DNA from: JBBABP01 sp041657585 | GTDB lineage: Bacteria; Patescibacteriota; Gracilibacteria; Absconditabacterales; Absconditicoccaceae | Direction of reading: 5' to 3' | Length of the DNA stretch: 9,202 nt | Assembly (NCBI GenBank): GCA_041657585.1 | Contig: JBBABP010000045.1 | Location: 1 to 9,202 of the forward strand | Part shown: positions 1-5,584 of the stretch, in pieces | How positions within the stretch are numbered: the stretch's first letter is position 1 | Layout of the letters: each line of letters starts with the position of its first letter | Notes under the pieces: generated by a model | Database searches by the model: none | What the model was told of the DNA's origin: nothing | The model's input: only the letters and a program-made list of their open reading frames with translations | Made by a program: the position numbers and the translations under genes

Positions 1-32
1 TACAAAAATTATTTAAATTAAAAAAAATAAAA

Positions 33-1037
33 ATGAAGTTAGCAACAAAATTATTATTTATTCCATTTATATTATTATTTGCACATTTGGCATTTAATAA
101 CACTTTTGCTGTCGCTCCTTCTTTTGACAAAAATTTTGGAGACTATCTTACTGATTCAACTCCTGATCAATATTGAAGAGTAGAAAATGTTTTTAATCTA
201 TGCATAAGCAGAAAATTATCATTGATGGATAATATAAAATTTCTTTTTTATCCGAATATAATCAAACCAATTATTACAAATAATTTGAAAGAAAAATTTC
301 CTGAATTAAAAGATTTTGAATCAAAATGTTGAACAAATTCAGAATGATGACAACTGCGAGATGTAATCAGAGTGGTCTGATTTGCTATATTATTTTTATT
401 TATAGTTTTTGCTTGAATAAATTTTATGCTAAAAGCCAAAGAAGCTGATTGAATAAAGAAAGCAACAAGTAGTTTAATTTATATTGCTTATTGAGCATTT
501 CTTGTTTTTGGAGCAATTCGAATCCTATGATATATCTTGAACATTCCAAATATTAATTGAAGCTGACAATTGGTAAACAAAGTTCAGAATTGATTATTTT
601 TACAAATATTATGATTTTTTAAAGTCTTAGCTTTTTTCTTAGCAATTATAATGATGATAGTATATTGATTTAGAATTATGGCAGCAATGGACAAAGAAGA
701 TAAAATCAAAACTGCGCAAAAATGAATAATAAATGTTATTTTAGCATTAGTTCTAATAAAAATAATTGACTATGTTTTTTATATCGCTCAAGTTCAAAAT
801 TTTTGACAAAAGGCAACTGACTTAATAATTGATGTGGCAAAAACTTTGTGATATATTTTGGGCGCAGTGTTTATTATATGAATTTTTTATGCTTGATTTT
901 TAATGATCACTTCTTCTTGAAAAGAAGAAACATTCAAAAAAGCAAAAAGCATATTTATAAATATATTTTTGGTAGCAACAGTTATATTTTTATTTTTATT
1001 AATATTATATCAAATTTTCAGCACATTTGCTAAATAA
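33..1037 (+). CDS. Membrane protein with three tandem T4SS-pilin-like modules (TGA=Gly)
   Basis: The frame is open for 334 codons from ATG 33 to TAA 1035-1037 only if about 20 in-frame TGA codons are sense; read as Gly they give a sensible membrane protein, with just three Gly encoded by GGN. Residues 1-28 look like a signal peptide or first membrane segment (MKLATKLLFIPF). Residues 29-110 are a soluble extracytoplasmic stretch with Cys57 and Cys99. Then come three similar units, at about 112-168, 191-250 and 272-328. Each is a hydrophobic helix, a short polar turn with the pattern K/D-x-E-x-x-x-K-K-A, and a second hydrophobic helix (AGINFMLKAKEADGIKKA, YGFRIMAAMDKEDKIKTAQ, AGFLMITSSGKEETFKKAK). 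This two-helix plan resembles the VirB2/TrbC-type pilin proteins common in CPR genomes. The family is inferred from pattern only. The start is supported by the signal sequence; no Shine-Dalgarno is visible. A different polytopic membrane protein remains possible. Confidence 0.8.
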
Positions 1038-1271
1038 AATATTTTTCTATTATACTAAACCCCTAATAGAATCTTGAATAATACGTTTAACATTAACTAT
1101 GTAAATCTTCACTATAACTGTTTTTGCGCATTTTTTTTATATTTTTTTCAATTTGACTTCTCAAAGAAAAAAATTACATTATCACCAATGTCAAAATTTT
1201 ATTTTTGATATTCGTCAACTGGCAGATGTGAAATGCCTTGGATCATTAACAAAAATTTATAATAAATTATT
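1038..1271. other. Intergenic region at a code-25 to standard-code boundary
   Basis: No gene is visible in either code. An imperfect 6-bp inverted repeat (CTATTA at about 1048, TAATAG at about 1065) without a T-run lies just after the pilin-like gene and is not a convincing terminator. T-rich stretches occur near 1130-1148. A small GGCA/TGCC inverted repeat lies near 1220-1236. The switch from TGA-rich to TGA-free coding happens across this spacer, so any transfer or chimera junction must lie inside it; no direct repeat or transposase end marks it. Confidence 0.5.
1153..1180 (+). promoter_or_regulatory. Possible sigma-70-like promoter upstream of the GH16 gene
   Basis: TTGACT (1153-1158) and TACATT (1175-1180) are separated by 16 bp and lie about 90 bp before the GH16 start. 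A competing Bacteroidetes-type -7 motif, TATTTTTG (1200-1207, consensus TAnnTTTG), lies closer to the gene but has no clear -33 TTTG partner. In AT-rich DNA both could be chance matches. Confidence 0.25.
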
Positions 1272-2312
1272 ATGAAACAATTAACTAAAAAAGTTATGAT
1301 AATTTTGATTATCATAATTATCACTAACCGCGCTAATGCGCAACCTTACATTACTACCTTCTTCGATCATTTTGAAGGAACAACAATTAATGCCCAATTG
1401 TGGTATATCCCTACATGGCATGGTAATGGAGATGGAACATGGATAGGAAGAACTCAGTTTCGTTGTGTGCCCGCAGCTCTACCGCCTGTAAATAATAGCG
1501 AAACATCAATTAATTTTGATCTGTATAATCCAACAGGATTTTCTTTTTACGGCACTGATTTAATTAGCAATAGAAGATTCAGTCCTGGTAATGGACTTAT
1601 ATTTACTATTCGAGCTAAAATCAAGACGCCTATGATAGGAGGCATTGTAGGAGGTATATTTTTATACGATCTAACTAATGGAACCAATCATGATGAGATT
1701 GACTTTGAAATGATACTAAATCAGCCCAATTCAATTCACACTAACATTTATAGTAACGAATCATTGGGAATTGGTCATCCAGATTCCAGCTCAATTAAGA
1801 ATGATGTAACCCAATATCACACCTACACTATCCAATGGTTACCAAACAAAGTAGTCTGGCTTATTGACGATAGTATTGTTCGCGTAAACATTGATCGTGT
1901 ACCTGTTGGTCCTATGAGATTTCATCTCAATATGTGGGCACCAAATACAGAATGGCCATCTGCATATAATGAACAATTACAACCTACTAATGATTCCAAA
2001 CTCAACAAAACTTATTCCATGGTTGTTGATTTTGTAAAAGTAGATTCTCTAAAAGATGCATCTTCTTCAATAGCTCCACAGATAAAGGTAGAAAACAATT
2101 TCAACTTTTATCCCAATCCCGCTAAAGAGGTAATTCATTTAGATTTACCATCAAAGACAGTTACTAATATCTACGACATTACTGGTAAATTACTGATAAG
2201 CAAAAAAGATATTATCAAAGGGGATATGCCAATATCTGACTTAAAACCTGGTGTATATCTTATTGTATTTCAGACTGAAATATCAACAAACAAAAAACTA
2301 ATTATTTATTAA
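1272..2312 (+). CDS. Secreted GH16 beta-glucanase-like hydrolase with T9SS type A sorting domain
   Basis: A 346-aa protein in the standard code, with no in-frame TGA, Gly always GGN and Trp TGG. Residues 1-23 are a signal peptide (MKQLTKKVMIILIIIIIT, cleavage likely after ANA). Residues about 30-255 form a glycoside hydrolase family 16 jelly roll. The catalytic motif HDEIDFEM (about 142-149) matches the family pattern E-[ILV]-D-x-E of the group without an extra beta-bulge residue (lichenase/xyloglucanase type), where the first Glu is the nucleophile and the second the acid/base. Downstream, HTYTIQWLPNKVVWLIDD is the usual GH16 strand. Residues about 275-346 are a Bacteroidetes T9SS type A C-terminal domain: FYPNPAKEVIHL, then ITGKLL, then LKPGVYLIVFQTE, and a terminal KKLIIY. 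It likely cleaves beta-1,3/1,4-linked glucans or a related polysaccharide outside the cell; the exact substrate is not readable. The T9SS tail implies a Bacteroidetes origin, unlike its TGA-recoded neighbours. It ends with TAA, so it would also terminate in code 25. Confidence 0.93.
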   Translation: MKQLTKKVMIILIIIIITNRANAQPYITTFFDHFEGTTINAQLWYIPTWHGNGDGTWIGRTQFRCVPAALPPVNNSETSINFDLYNPTGFSFYGTDLISNRRFSPGNGLIFTIRAKIKTPMIGGIVGGIFLYDLTNGTNHDEIDFEMILNQPNSIHTNIYSNESLGIGHPDSSSIKNDVTQYHTYTIQWLPNKVVWLIDDSIVRVNIDRVPVGPMRFHLNMWAPNTEWPSAYNEQLQPTNDSKLNKTYSMVVDFVKVDSLKDASSSIAPQIKVENNFNFYPNPAKEVIHLDLPSKTVTNIYDITGKLLISKKDIIKGDMPISDLKPGVYLIVFQTEISTNKKLIIY

Positions 2313-2335
2313 TTAATTTTTATGCCACTAAATAT

Positions 2336-2364
2336 AGCCCCTGGATTTTCCTCGGGCTTTTTTT
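2336..2364 (+). terminator. Rho-independent terminator after GH16
   Basis: AGCCC (2336-2340) pairs with GGGCT (2354-2358), with an inner GG/CC pair and a short loop, followed by a run of T to 2364. It begins 24 bp after the GH16 stop codon, consistent with a single-gene transcript. Confidence 0.8.
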
Positions 2365-2370
2365 GTAATA

Positions 2371-2402
2371 AAAAAGAGATACGAATATCTCTCTTTTTTT
2401 TT
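2371..2402. terminator. Bidirectional stem-loop terminator between convergent genes
   Basis: AGAGATA (2375-2381), loop CGAA, TATCTCT (2386-2392), flanked by an A-run on the left and a T-run (2394-2402) on the right. It can therefore terminate rightward transcription from GH16 and leftward transcription from rpsA, which converge here. Confidence 0.75.
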
Positions 2403-2422
2403 ATAATAATTTGATTTTTTTT

Positions 2423-2489
2423 ACTCGTCACTACTTACTCGTCACTCGTCACTCGTCACTCGTCACTCGTCACTCGTCACTAGTCACTG
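2423..2489. repeat. Heptanucleotide tandem repeat (ACTCGTC)n
   Basis: About 9.5 units of 7 bp. Units at 2423-2429 and 2437-2478 are ACTCGTC (seven exact copies), with variants ACTACTT at 2430-2436 and ACTAGTC at 2479-2485, then a partial ACTG. It ends 2 bp before the rpsA stop codon on the other strand, and lies between the GH16 terminators and rpsA. It is not coding in the chosen gene model. Length 7 suggests a slippage-prone satellite rather than a protein repeat; no function is known to me. Confidence 0.95.
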
Positions 2490-2491
2490 TT

Positions 2492-3847
2492 TTATTTTTC
2501 GCTTTTTACTTTTGGCTTTTTTACTTCTTTCTCTTCCTTAACTTCTTTGGTTTTTTTCACTTCTCTTTTCTTAGTAGATTTCACGACCTTATCAACCGTA
2601 TCTGTTTTTTGTGCCAATTTTTCAGTTTTTTTAGATGCCTTTTCTGCTAATTTTTCATCAGACAATTCATCTGCCAAACTATCCAATCATTTGCCTTCAA
2701 ATTTTTTGTGTTCACTGACAACTTTATGTTCCGTTTTTTCTATTCTTTCATCTTTTTTATCTCAATCCAAAAGTCATTTCATACTTAATCATATCTTTCT
2801 ATTTCTTGTATCTAACAAAATAATTTTTGCTTTGATAATTTGTCAAAGTTTCACAACTTCATTTGGATTATTAATTGATTTTTGAGATAATTCACTTAAA
2901 TGAACAAGTCAGTTTATATCTTGGAATACCCTTACAAAAACTCAATAAGGGACAAATCTGATTACTTCTCACTGTATTATATCTCAAACTTTTTTTGTTT
3001 TTGGTAATTCTGTCCATGGATCTGATTTTAATTTTTTACTTGAAAGCGAAATTTTTCCATTTTCAAGTCAAATTATTTTAACTTGGATTTTGTCTCAAAT
3101 TTTTCATAATTTATCAATATTATTTACATGTCCATATGTAATTTCTGAAATATGAACTAATCATTCAACGATTCATCATATTGTCACAAATAAACCATAA
3201 GAAGAAAGTCAGCTTACAACTCAATCAAAGATTTTTCAAATTTCTAATTCTTTTAAAATGTTTTCTCTTTCCTCTTTTAATGCTTCCCTTTCAGAAAGAA
3301 TAATTCTTTTTTCTTCATCATCTATATTTATTATTCTTACTTTAAGTTCTTTTCATATTAATTCCAAAAGTTTTTCAAAAATAATTTCTTGATCTCAATC
3401 TTCAACTCTTGGATAATGAATAGGCGCTAATTGAGATAATGGCACAAATCATTTAATGCCATGCATATCAACTAACAATCATCACAAATTTGCTTCTGTT
3501 GGACAAACAGTAATTATTTCATCATCTTCAAATTTTTTGATAATAGATTTTCGAATATCATATTGTAATAATTTTGTAATAGAAACTATATAATATCAAT
3601 CTTCATGCCTAACATTTGGATTGACAATTTCAAGTTCAATTTCTCTTCAAGGAAGTAAATCATATCAAGATCTTTCAAGTTCTTTAACTTCTTTTGATAA
3701 GATTACTCATGTAAAAGCCGAATTTTCACATTCAACTAAAACTCAATTTTCAATTTTTTTTAAAACAATTCATTTTATTTTGCGTCATTCTTTTATGACA
3801 GGTATTTGAAATGAACTTAGATGTTCATTTTTTTTCTCTGCATTCAT
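2492..3847 (-). CDS. rpsA: 30S ribosomal protein S1 (TGA=Gly)
   Basis: The minus-strand frame from ATG (3847) to TAA (2494-2492) gives 451 aa when TGA is read as Gly. About 29 TGA codons occur against about five GGN. Four S1 OB-fold repeats can be followed at about residues 20-90 (degenerate), 105-190, 203-272 and 287-357. The clearest are YGLFVTIGGIVEGLVHISE (218-236) and YGVFVRV...NGLVHLSEL (301-320), in which TGA falls on the conserved Gly positions. The last about 70 residues are a Lys/Glu-rich low-complexity tail. S1 binds mRNA on the small subunit and aids initiation. Four repeats rather than the six of E. coli S1 is common outside Proteobacteria. It lies 139 bp downstream of rpsO on the same strand. 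In-frame CTA/ATC codons precede the chosen start with no better ATG; no Shine-Dalgarno is visible. Confidence 0.93.
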
Positions 3848-3951
3848 TAGGATATAAAAATTAAGAAATAAAAAAGTAAAAATTTTAATCAGATTTATGA
3901 AATTTTATATTTAAATTTTTTTAATCTGAATTAAAATAGCCACCTCTGGAT

Positions 3952-3981
3952 ATTTTAACCAGCTTTAGCGGTGGTTAAAAT
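3952..3981 (-). terminator. Hairpin downstream of rpsO (member of a two-copy hairpin family)
   Basis: ATTTTAACCA (3952-3961) pairs with TGGTTAAAAT (3972-3981), enclosing a GC-TTTA-GC mini-stem. It begins 5 bp beyond the rpsO stop codon. On the minus strand the stem is followed by AT-rich sequence rather than a clean T-run, so it may be a weak terminator, an attenuator before rpsA or an RNA-stabilising/processing hairpin. An alternative pairing of CCACC (about 3940) with GGTGG (3970-3974) would disrupt it. Confidence 0.6.
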
Positions 3982-3986
3982 AATAG

Positions 3987-4277
3987 TTAAACTTTAAGAT
4001 TAAGTTTTTTAGAAACAGTATTGTAGATAGATAGATCATTTTGTTTTAGGTACTTTAACAAAGTTCTCCTTTTTGCAACTTTTTTTAACAAACTTCTTTT
4101 TGCATCATAATCTTTTTTGTGTGCAATCAAATGTTCTTGAAGTTCTTGAATTTCATTAGATAAGTACAAAATTTGAACTTCTGGAGATCACGTATCTTTT
4201 TCATGTCTTTGAAAAAGATCATCTGTTTTTGTAATTTGTTTTGTTGGTTTTTTTACAATTTTTTTTGTAGTAGCCAT
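3987..4277 (-). CDS. rpsO: 30S ribosomal protein S15 (TGA=Gly)
   Basis: A 96-aa protein on the minus strand, from ATG (4277) to TAA (3989-3987). It contains the S15 signature DTGSPEVQI (residues 28-36), in which the invariant Gly30 is the only TGA of the gene, followed by the helical core ELQEHLIAHKKDYDAKRSLL and VAKRRTLLKYL with the 16S-contacting HKKD motif. Normal S15 is about 89 aa; here a Lys/Thr-rich N-terminal extension (MATTKKIVKKPTKQ) adds several residues. S15 is a primary 16S rRNA binder that nucleates the small-subunit platform. In the standard code the gene would appear as a broken 60-codon fragment. Two hairpins at 4304-4346 precede it, 27 bp and more before the start, where S15 autoregulatory leader structures occur in other bacteria. 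No Shine-Dalgarno is seen. Confidence 0.97.
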
Positions 4278-4303
4278 TAAAATTAAAATTAAAAAAATAA
4301 AAT

Positions 4304-4318
4304 AACCCATTGTGGGTT
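4304..4318 (-). promoter_or_regulatory. Short hairpin in the rpsO leader / possible terminator of tRNA-Arg
   Basis: AACCCA (4304-4309), loop TTG, TGGGTT (4313-4318). Read leftward it is followed by ATTTTATTTTTTT, so it could end the tRNA-Arg transcript. It also sits only 27 nt before the rpsO start codon and could be part of a translational control element. Confidence 0.5.
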
Positions 4319-4319
4319 G

Positions 4320-4346
4320 TTTTACCCTGCTTTAGCAGTGGTAAAA
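4320..4346 (-). repeat. Hairpin upstream of rpsO, related to the one at 3952-3981
   Basis: TTTTACC (4320-4326) and CTGC (4327-4330), loop TTTA, GCAG (4335-4338), one bulged T, GGTAAAA (4340-4346). It shares the core GCTTTAGC-R-GTGGT-AAAA with the hairpin after rpsO, and paired positions differ in a compensatory way (CTGC/GCAG here, AGC/GCG with a longer outer AACC/GGTT stem there). It lies 46 bp downstream of tRNA-Arg. Confidence 0.7.
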
Positions 4347-4392
4347 ATGAAAAACAAAATTAACAGTGACAAGCCGTTTAACAATGCTTTTC

Positions 4393-4465
4393 TACCCTTG
4401 ACAGGACTTGAACCTGTATTTACTCCTTAGGAGAGAGTTGTTCTATCCCGTTGAACTACAAGAGC
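4393..4465 (-). tRNA. tRNA-Arg(CCU)
   Basis: A 73-nt cloverleaf on the minus strand. The acceptor GCTCTTG pairs with CAAGGGT (two G-U pairs), discriminator A. The D stem is GTTC/GAAC. The anticodon stem ACTCT/GGAGT has loop CTCCTAA, giving anticodon CCU for AGG codons. The T arm is ACAGG-TTCAAGT-CCTGT. CCA is not encoded. It lies on the same strand as rpsO and rpsA and upstream of them. It belongs to the AT-rich recoded backbone by context. Confidence 0.95.
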
Positions 4466-4655
4466 TTAAATATTAAATAAATATATTACAAAAAAAATAA
4501 TCAAACTCTGCCTTTCAAGGGAATTTTGAACTACATGTCCAAATTCAAGGCAAGTATTTATAAATTTTTGAATATGAAAATCAATCGAAAATAACTTTTT
4601 TTTCATCTTTGCTTGAATTCGATAGTTAAATGTTTAGTATGCAAAGATAAAAAAT
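4466..4655. other. Divergent intergenic region between the two tRNA genes
   Basis: No gene is seen in either code. It contains an interrupted inverted repeat (TGCCTT 4509-4514 / AAGGCA 4547-4552, with inner AATTT/AAATT), and an 8-bp inverted repeat ATCTTTGC (4605-4612) / GCAAAGAT (4641-4648) just before tRNA-His. The change from recoded backbone to Bacteroidetes-like DNA must fall in this interval. Confidence 0.5.
4608..4637 (+). promoter_or_regulatory. Weak Bacteroidetes-like promoter candidate for tRNA-His
   Basis: TTTG (4608-4611) lies about 15-20 bp before TAAATGTTTAG (4627-4637), a poor match to the Bacteroidetes pair TTTG / TAnnTTTG. Initiation around 4641 would leave a leader of roughly 15 nt before the tRNA. 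The match is weak and could be chance. Confidence 0.25.
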
Positions 4656-4732
4656 GGTGGCTGTAGCTCAGCTGGTAGAGTAGCGGACTGTGACTCCGCC
4701 TGTCGCGGGTTCGAACCCCGTCAGCCACCCCA
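4656..4732 (+). tRNA. tRNA-His(GUG), CCA encoded
   Basis: A complete cloverleaf. The acceptor GTGGCTG/CAGCCAC has the His-specific extra G-1 (4656) opposite C73 (4729). The D stem is GCTC/GAGT. The anticodon stem GCGGA/TCCGC has loop CTGTGAC, anticodon GUG. The T arm is GCGGG-TTCGAAC-CCCGT. CCA is encoded at 4730-4732. Encoded CCA and a GC-rich body contrast with the AT-rich tRNA-Arg next door, which lacks CCA. It probably belongs with the following Bacteroidetes-like segment. The last 15 bases around its 3' end are repeated at 4815-4829. Confidence 0.97.
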
Positions 4733-4829
4733 TTATAAATATCAAATAATTATTCGAACAAAAAAAGATTATATTAACATAAATATTCCAAGATTCCAGC
4801 CCCGCAACGGCGGGGTCAGCCACCCCATT
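4720..4829 (+). repeat. 15-bp direct repeat of the tRNA-His 3' end (candidate attachment sites)
   Basis: GTCAGCCACCCCATT occurs at 4720-4734, spanning the tRNA 3' end including CCA, and again exactly at 4815-4829. Integrases of phages and integrative elements recombine at tRNA 3' ends and leave such duplications. The 80 bp between the copies contains no gene, so this would be an empty remnant. A decayed second tRNA-His 3' fragment is the alternative. Confidence 0.6.
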
Positions 4830-4877
4830 CGTGAAATAATTCCTCTAGTCAGGGTTTAAAATAGGTAGTAACCGATG

Positions 4878-4930
4878 AATCGTCGTTTATTGTGATGTTC
4901 AAAAGCAATAAACTGACGATTTTTCTTTTT
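4878..4930 (+). terminator. Long stem-loop terminator
   Basis: AATCGTC-G-TTTATTG (4878-4892) pairs with CAATAAA-CT-GACGATT (4906-4921). A 13-nt loop separates the arms, there is one small internal loop, and a T-rich tail runs to 4930. It probably ends the tRNA-His transcript or a lost gene between the tRNA and this point. Confidence 0.75.
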
Positions 4931-4961
4931 TGAACATAATTTTTTTATACAAAAATATAAC

Positions 4962-4990
4962 TTGACTTTCTAACACAAAAACATTATAAA
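4962..4990 (+). promoter_or_regulatory. Sigma-70-like promoter upstream of the lipoprotein gene
   Basis: TTGACT (4962-4967), 17-bp spacer, TATAAA (4985-4990); predicted start about 35-40 bp before the ATG at 5033. The geometry is canonical for housekeeping sigma factors but unlike the Bacteroidetes TTTG/TAnnTTTG type, which is notable given the Bacteroidetes look of the gene. AT-rich DNA makes chance matches likely. Confidence 0.35.
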
Positions 4991-5032
4991 GATAAAAATA
5001 AAATTTCAAATATAAATTAAAATAAAAAATTT

Positions 5033-5584
5033 ATGAAAAAGTTAACTATTTTTTTATGCATTTCTTTTTTGATTATTGTTTTTGCTTGTGATAAAAACAA
5101 CGAAGAAGATCAACAAAAAACCGAAACAAGAAATTGTCCGTGTAGTGATGACATCGTATCATGGACAAATGGCGGTAGTTACGGAAAATGGAAACTATTG
5201 CAAAAAGGAAACGATGGCAATAGCTCCGACGGTAATGGATGCAATTTAGTTTCTAATTGCCAATGGAAAGTAGATGCCATACAAAATGGTGGTTATGGAA
5301 ATGTTTATACGACATTTCCTTTGGACACGTCAATTGCATTCACTTGGAAATGGAACCAGCTTTCTGTTTTCACGATATATGAAAAAGCTGGTTGTATAAC
5401 TAAAGAAGGAATTAAAATGCGGGCAACTTTGACGTCTTTTTTGAAAACTTATCCTTATTTCAAAAAAGATTCAATCAATCCAAGCGTATATGTATATCCA
5501 GGAAAACCATCAGTGCAAGCATTCTTCACTGATACTGCAAAAAATACTGGAAAGTTAAAAAAGCTGATCATCGCTGCGCAATAA
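5033..5584 (+). CDS. Small Cys-rich Bacteroidetes-type lipoprotein of unknown function
   Basis: A 183-aa protein in the standard code (TAA stop, no in-frame TGA, Gly all GGN, five Trp as TGG). Residues 1-18 form a lipoprotein signal peptide ending VFA-Cys19, so Cys19 should be lipidated. It is followed by the acidic stretch DKNNEED, similar to the export signal that places Bacteroidetes lipoproteins on the outer surface. The mature part has Cys35, 37, 70, 76 and 121, which could form disulfides, and aromatic-rich strands (WTNGGSYGKWKLLQKG, FTWKWNQLSVFTIYEKAG) suggesting a beta-sandwich. I do not recognise the family; similar small lipoproteins are frequent orphans in Bacteroidetes. It is a single gene with its own terminator. 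The A/T-rich leader without Shine-Dalgarno is typical of that phylum. A foreign origin relative to the recoded neighbours is inferred. Confidence 0.85.
   Translation: MKKLTIFLCISFLIIVFACDKNNEEDQQKTETRNCPCSDDIVSWTNGGSYGKWKLLQKGNDGNSSDGNGCNLVSNCQWKVDAIQNGGYGNVYTTFPLDTSIAFTWKWNQLSVFTIYEKAGCITKEGIKMRATLTSFLKTYPYFKKDSINPSVYVYPGKPSVQAFFTDTAKNTGKLKKLIIAAQ

Larger units (their letters stand above)
4733..5032 (+). other. Gene-free stretch between tRNA-His and the lipoprotein gene
   Basis: This 300-bp spacer holds the second copy of the tRNA 3' end, a GC-rich 6-bp perfect hairpin CCCCGC-AACG-GCGGGG (4800-4815) that abuts that copy, a long terminator (4878-4930) and a promoter candidate for the lipoprotein. 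No ORF of note in either code. Confidence 0.6.

Noticed and set aside
848..1033. Separate 61-aa gene inside the pilin-like gene
   Set aside because: Out-of-frame overlap with the better supported recoded gene and a low-complexity translation.
33..1037. Pseudogene riddled with TGA stops
   Set aside because: Only TGA interrupts the frame, never TAA or TAG, and the same holds in rpsO, rpsA and the Ig-repeat gene, where TGA sits at conserved Gly positions. Recoding explains all four.
2423..2489. CRISPR array
   Set aside because: The unit is 7 bp with no spacers; it is a simple tandem satellite.
2411..2885. Plus-strand ORFs over the heptamer repeat and the rpsA 3' part, and at 3621-3809
   Set aside because: They are complements of the rpsA reading frame and have low-complexity Phe/Ser-rich translations.
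3987..4277. TGA = Trp (mycoplasma-type code 4)
   Set aside because: TGA in S15 and S1 falls on invariant Gly sites, and TGG is still used for Trp in ITW/VTW motifs of the Ig-repeat gene.
4509..4552. Possible extra tRNA, such as the tRNA-Gly(UCA) needed for TGA decoding
   Set aside because: Only an interrupted inverted repeat is present; no cloverleaf with consistent D, anticodon and T stems can be drawn on either strand.
4797..4827. Second intact tRNA-His
   Set aside because: Only the last about 12 tRNA bases match; the T arm, anticodon arm and D arm are absent.
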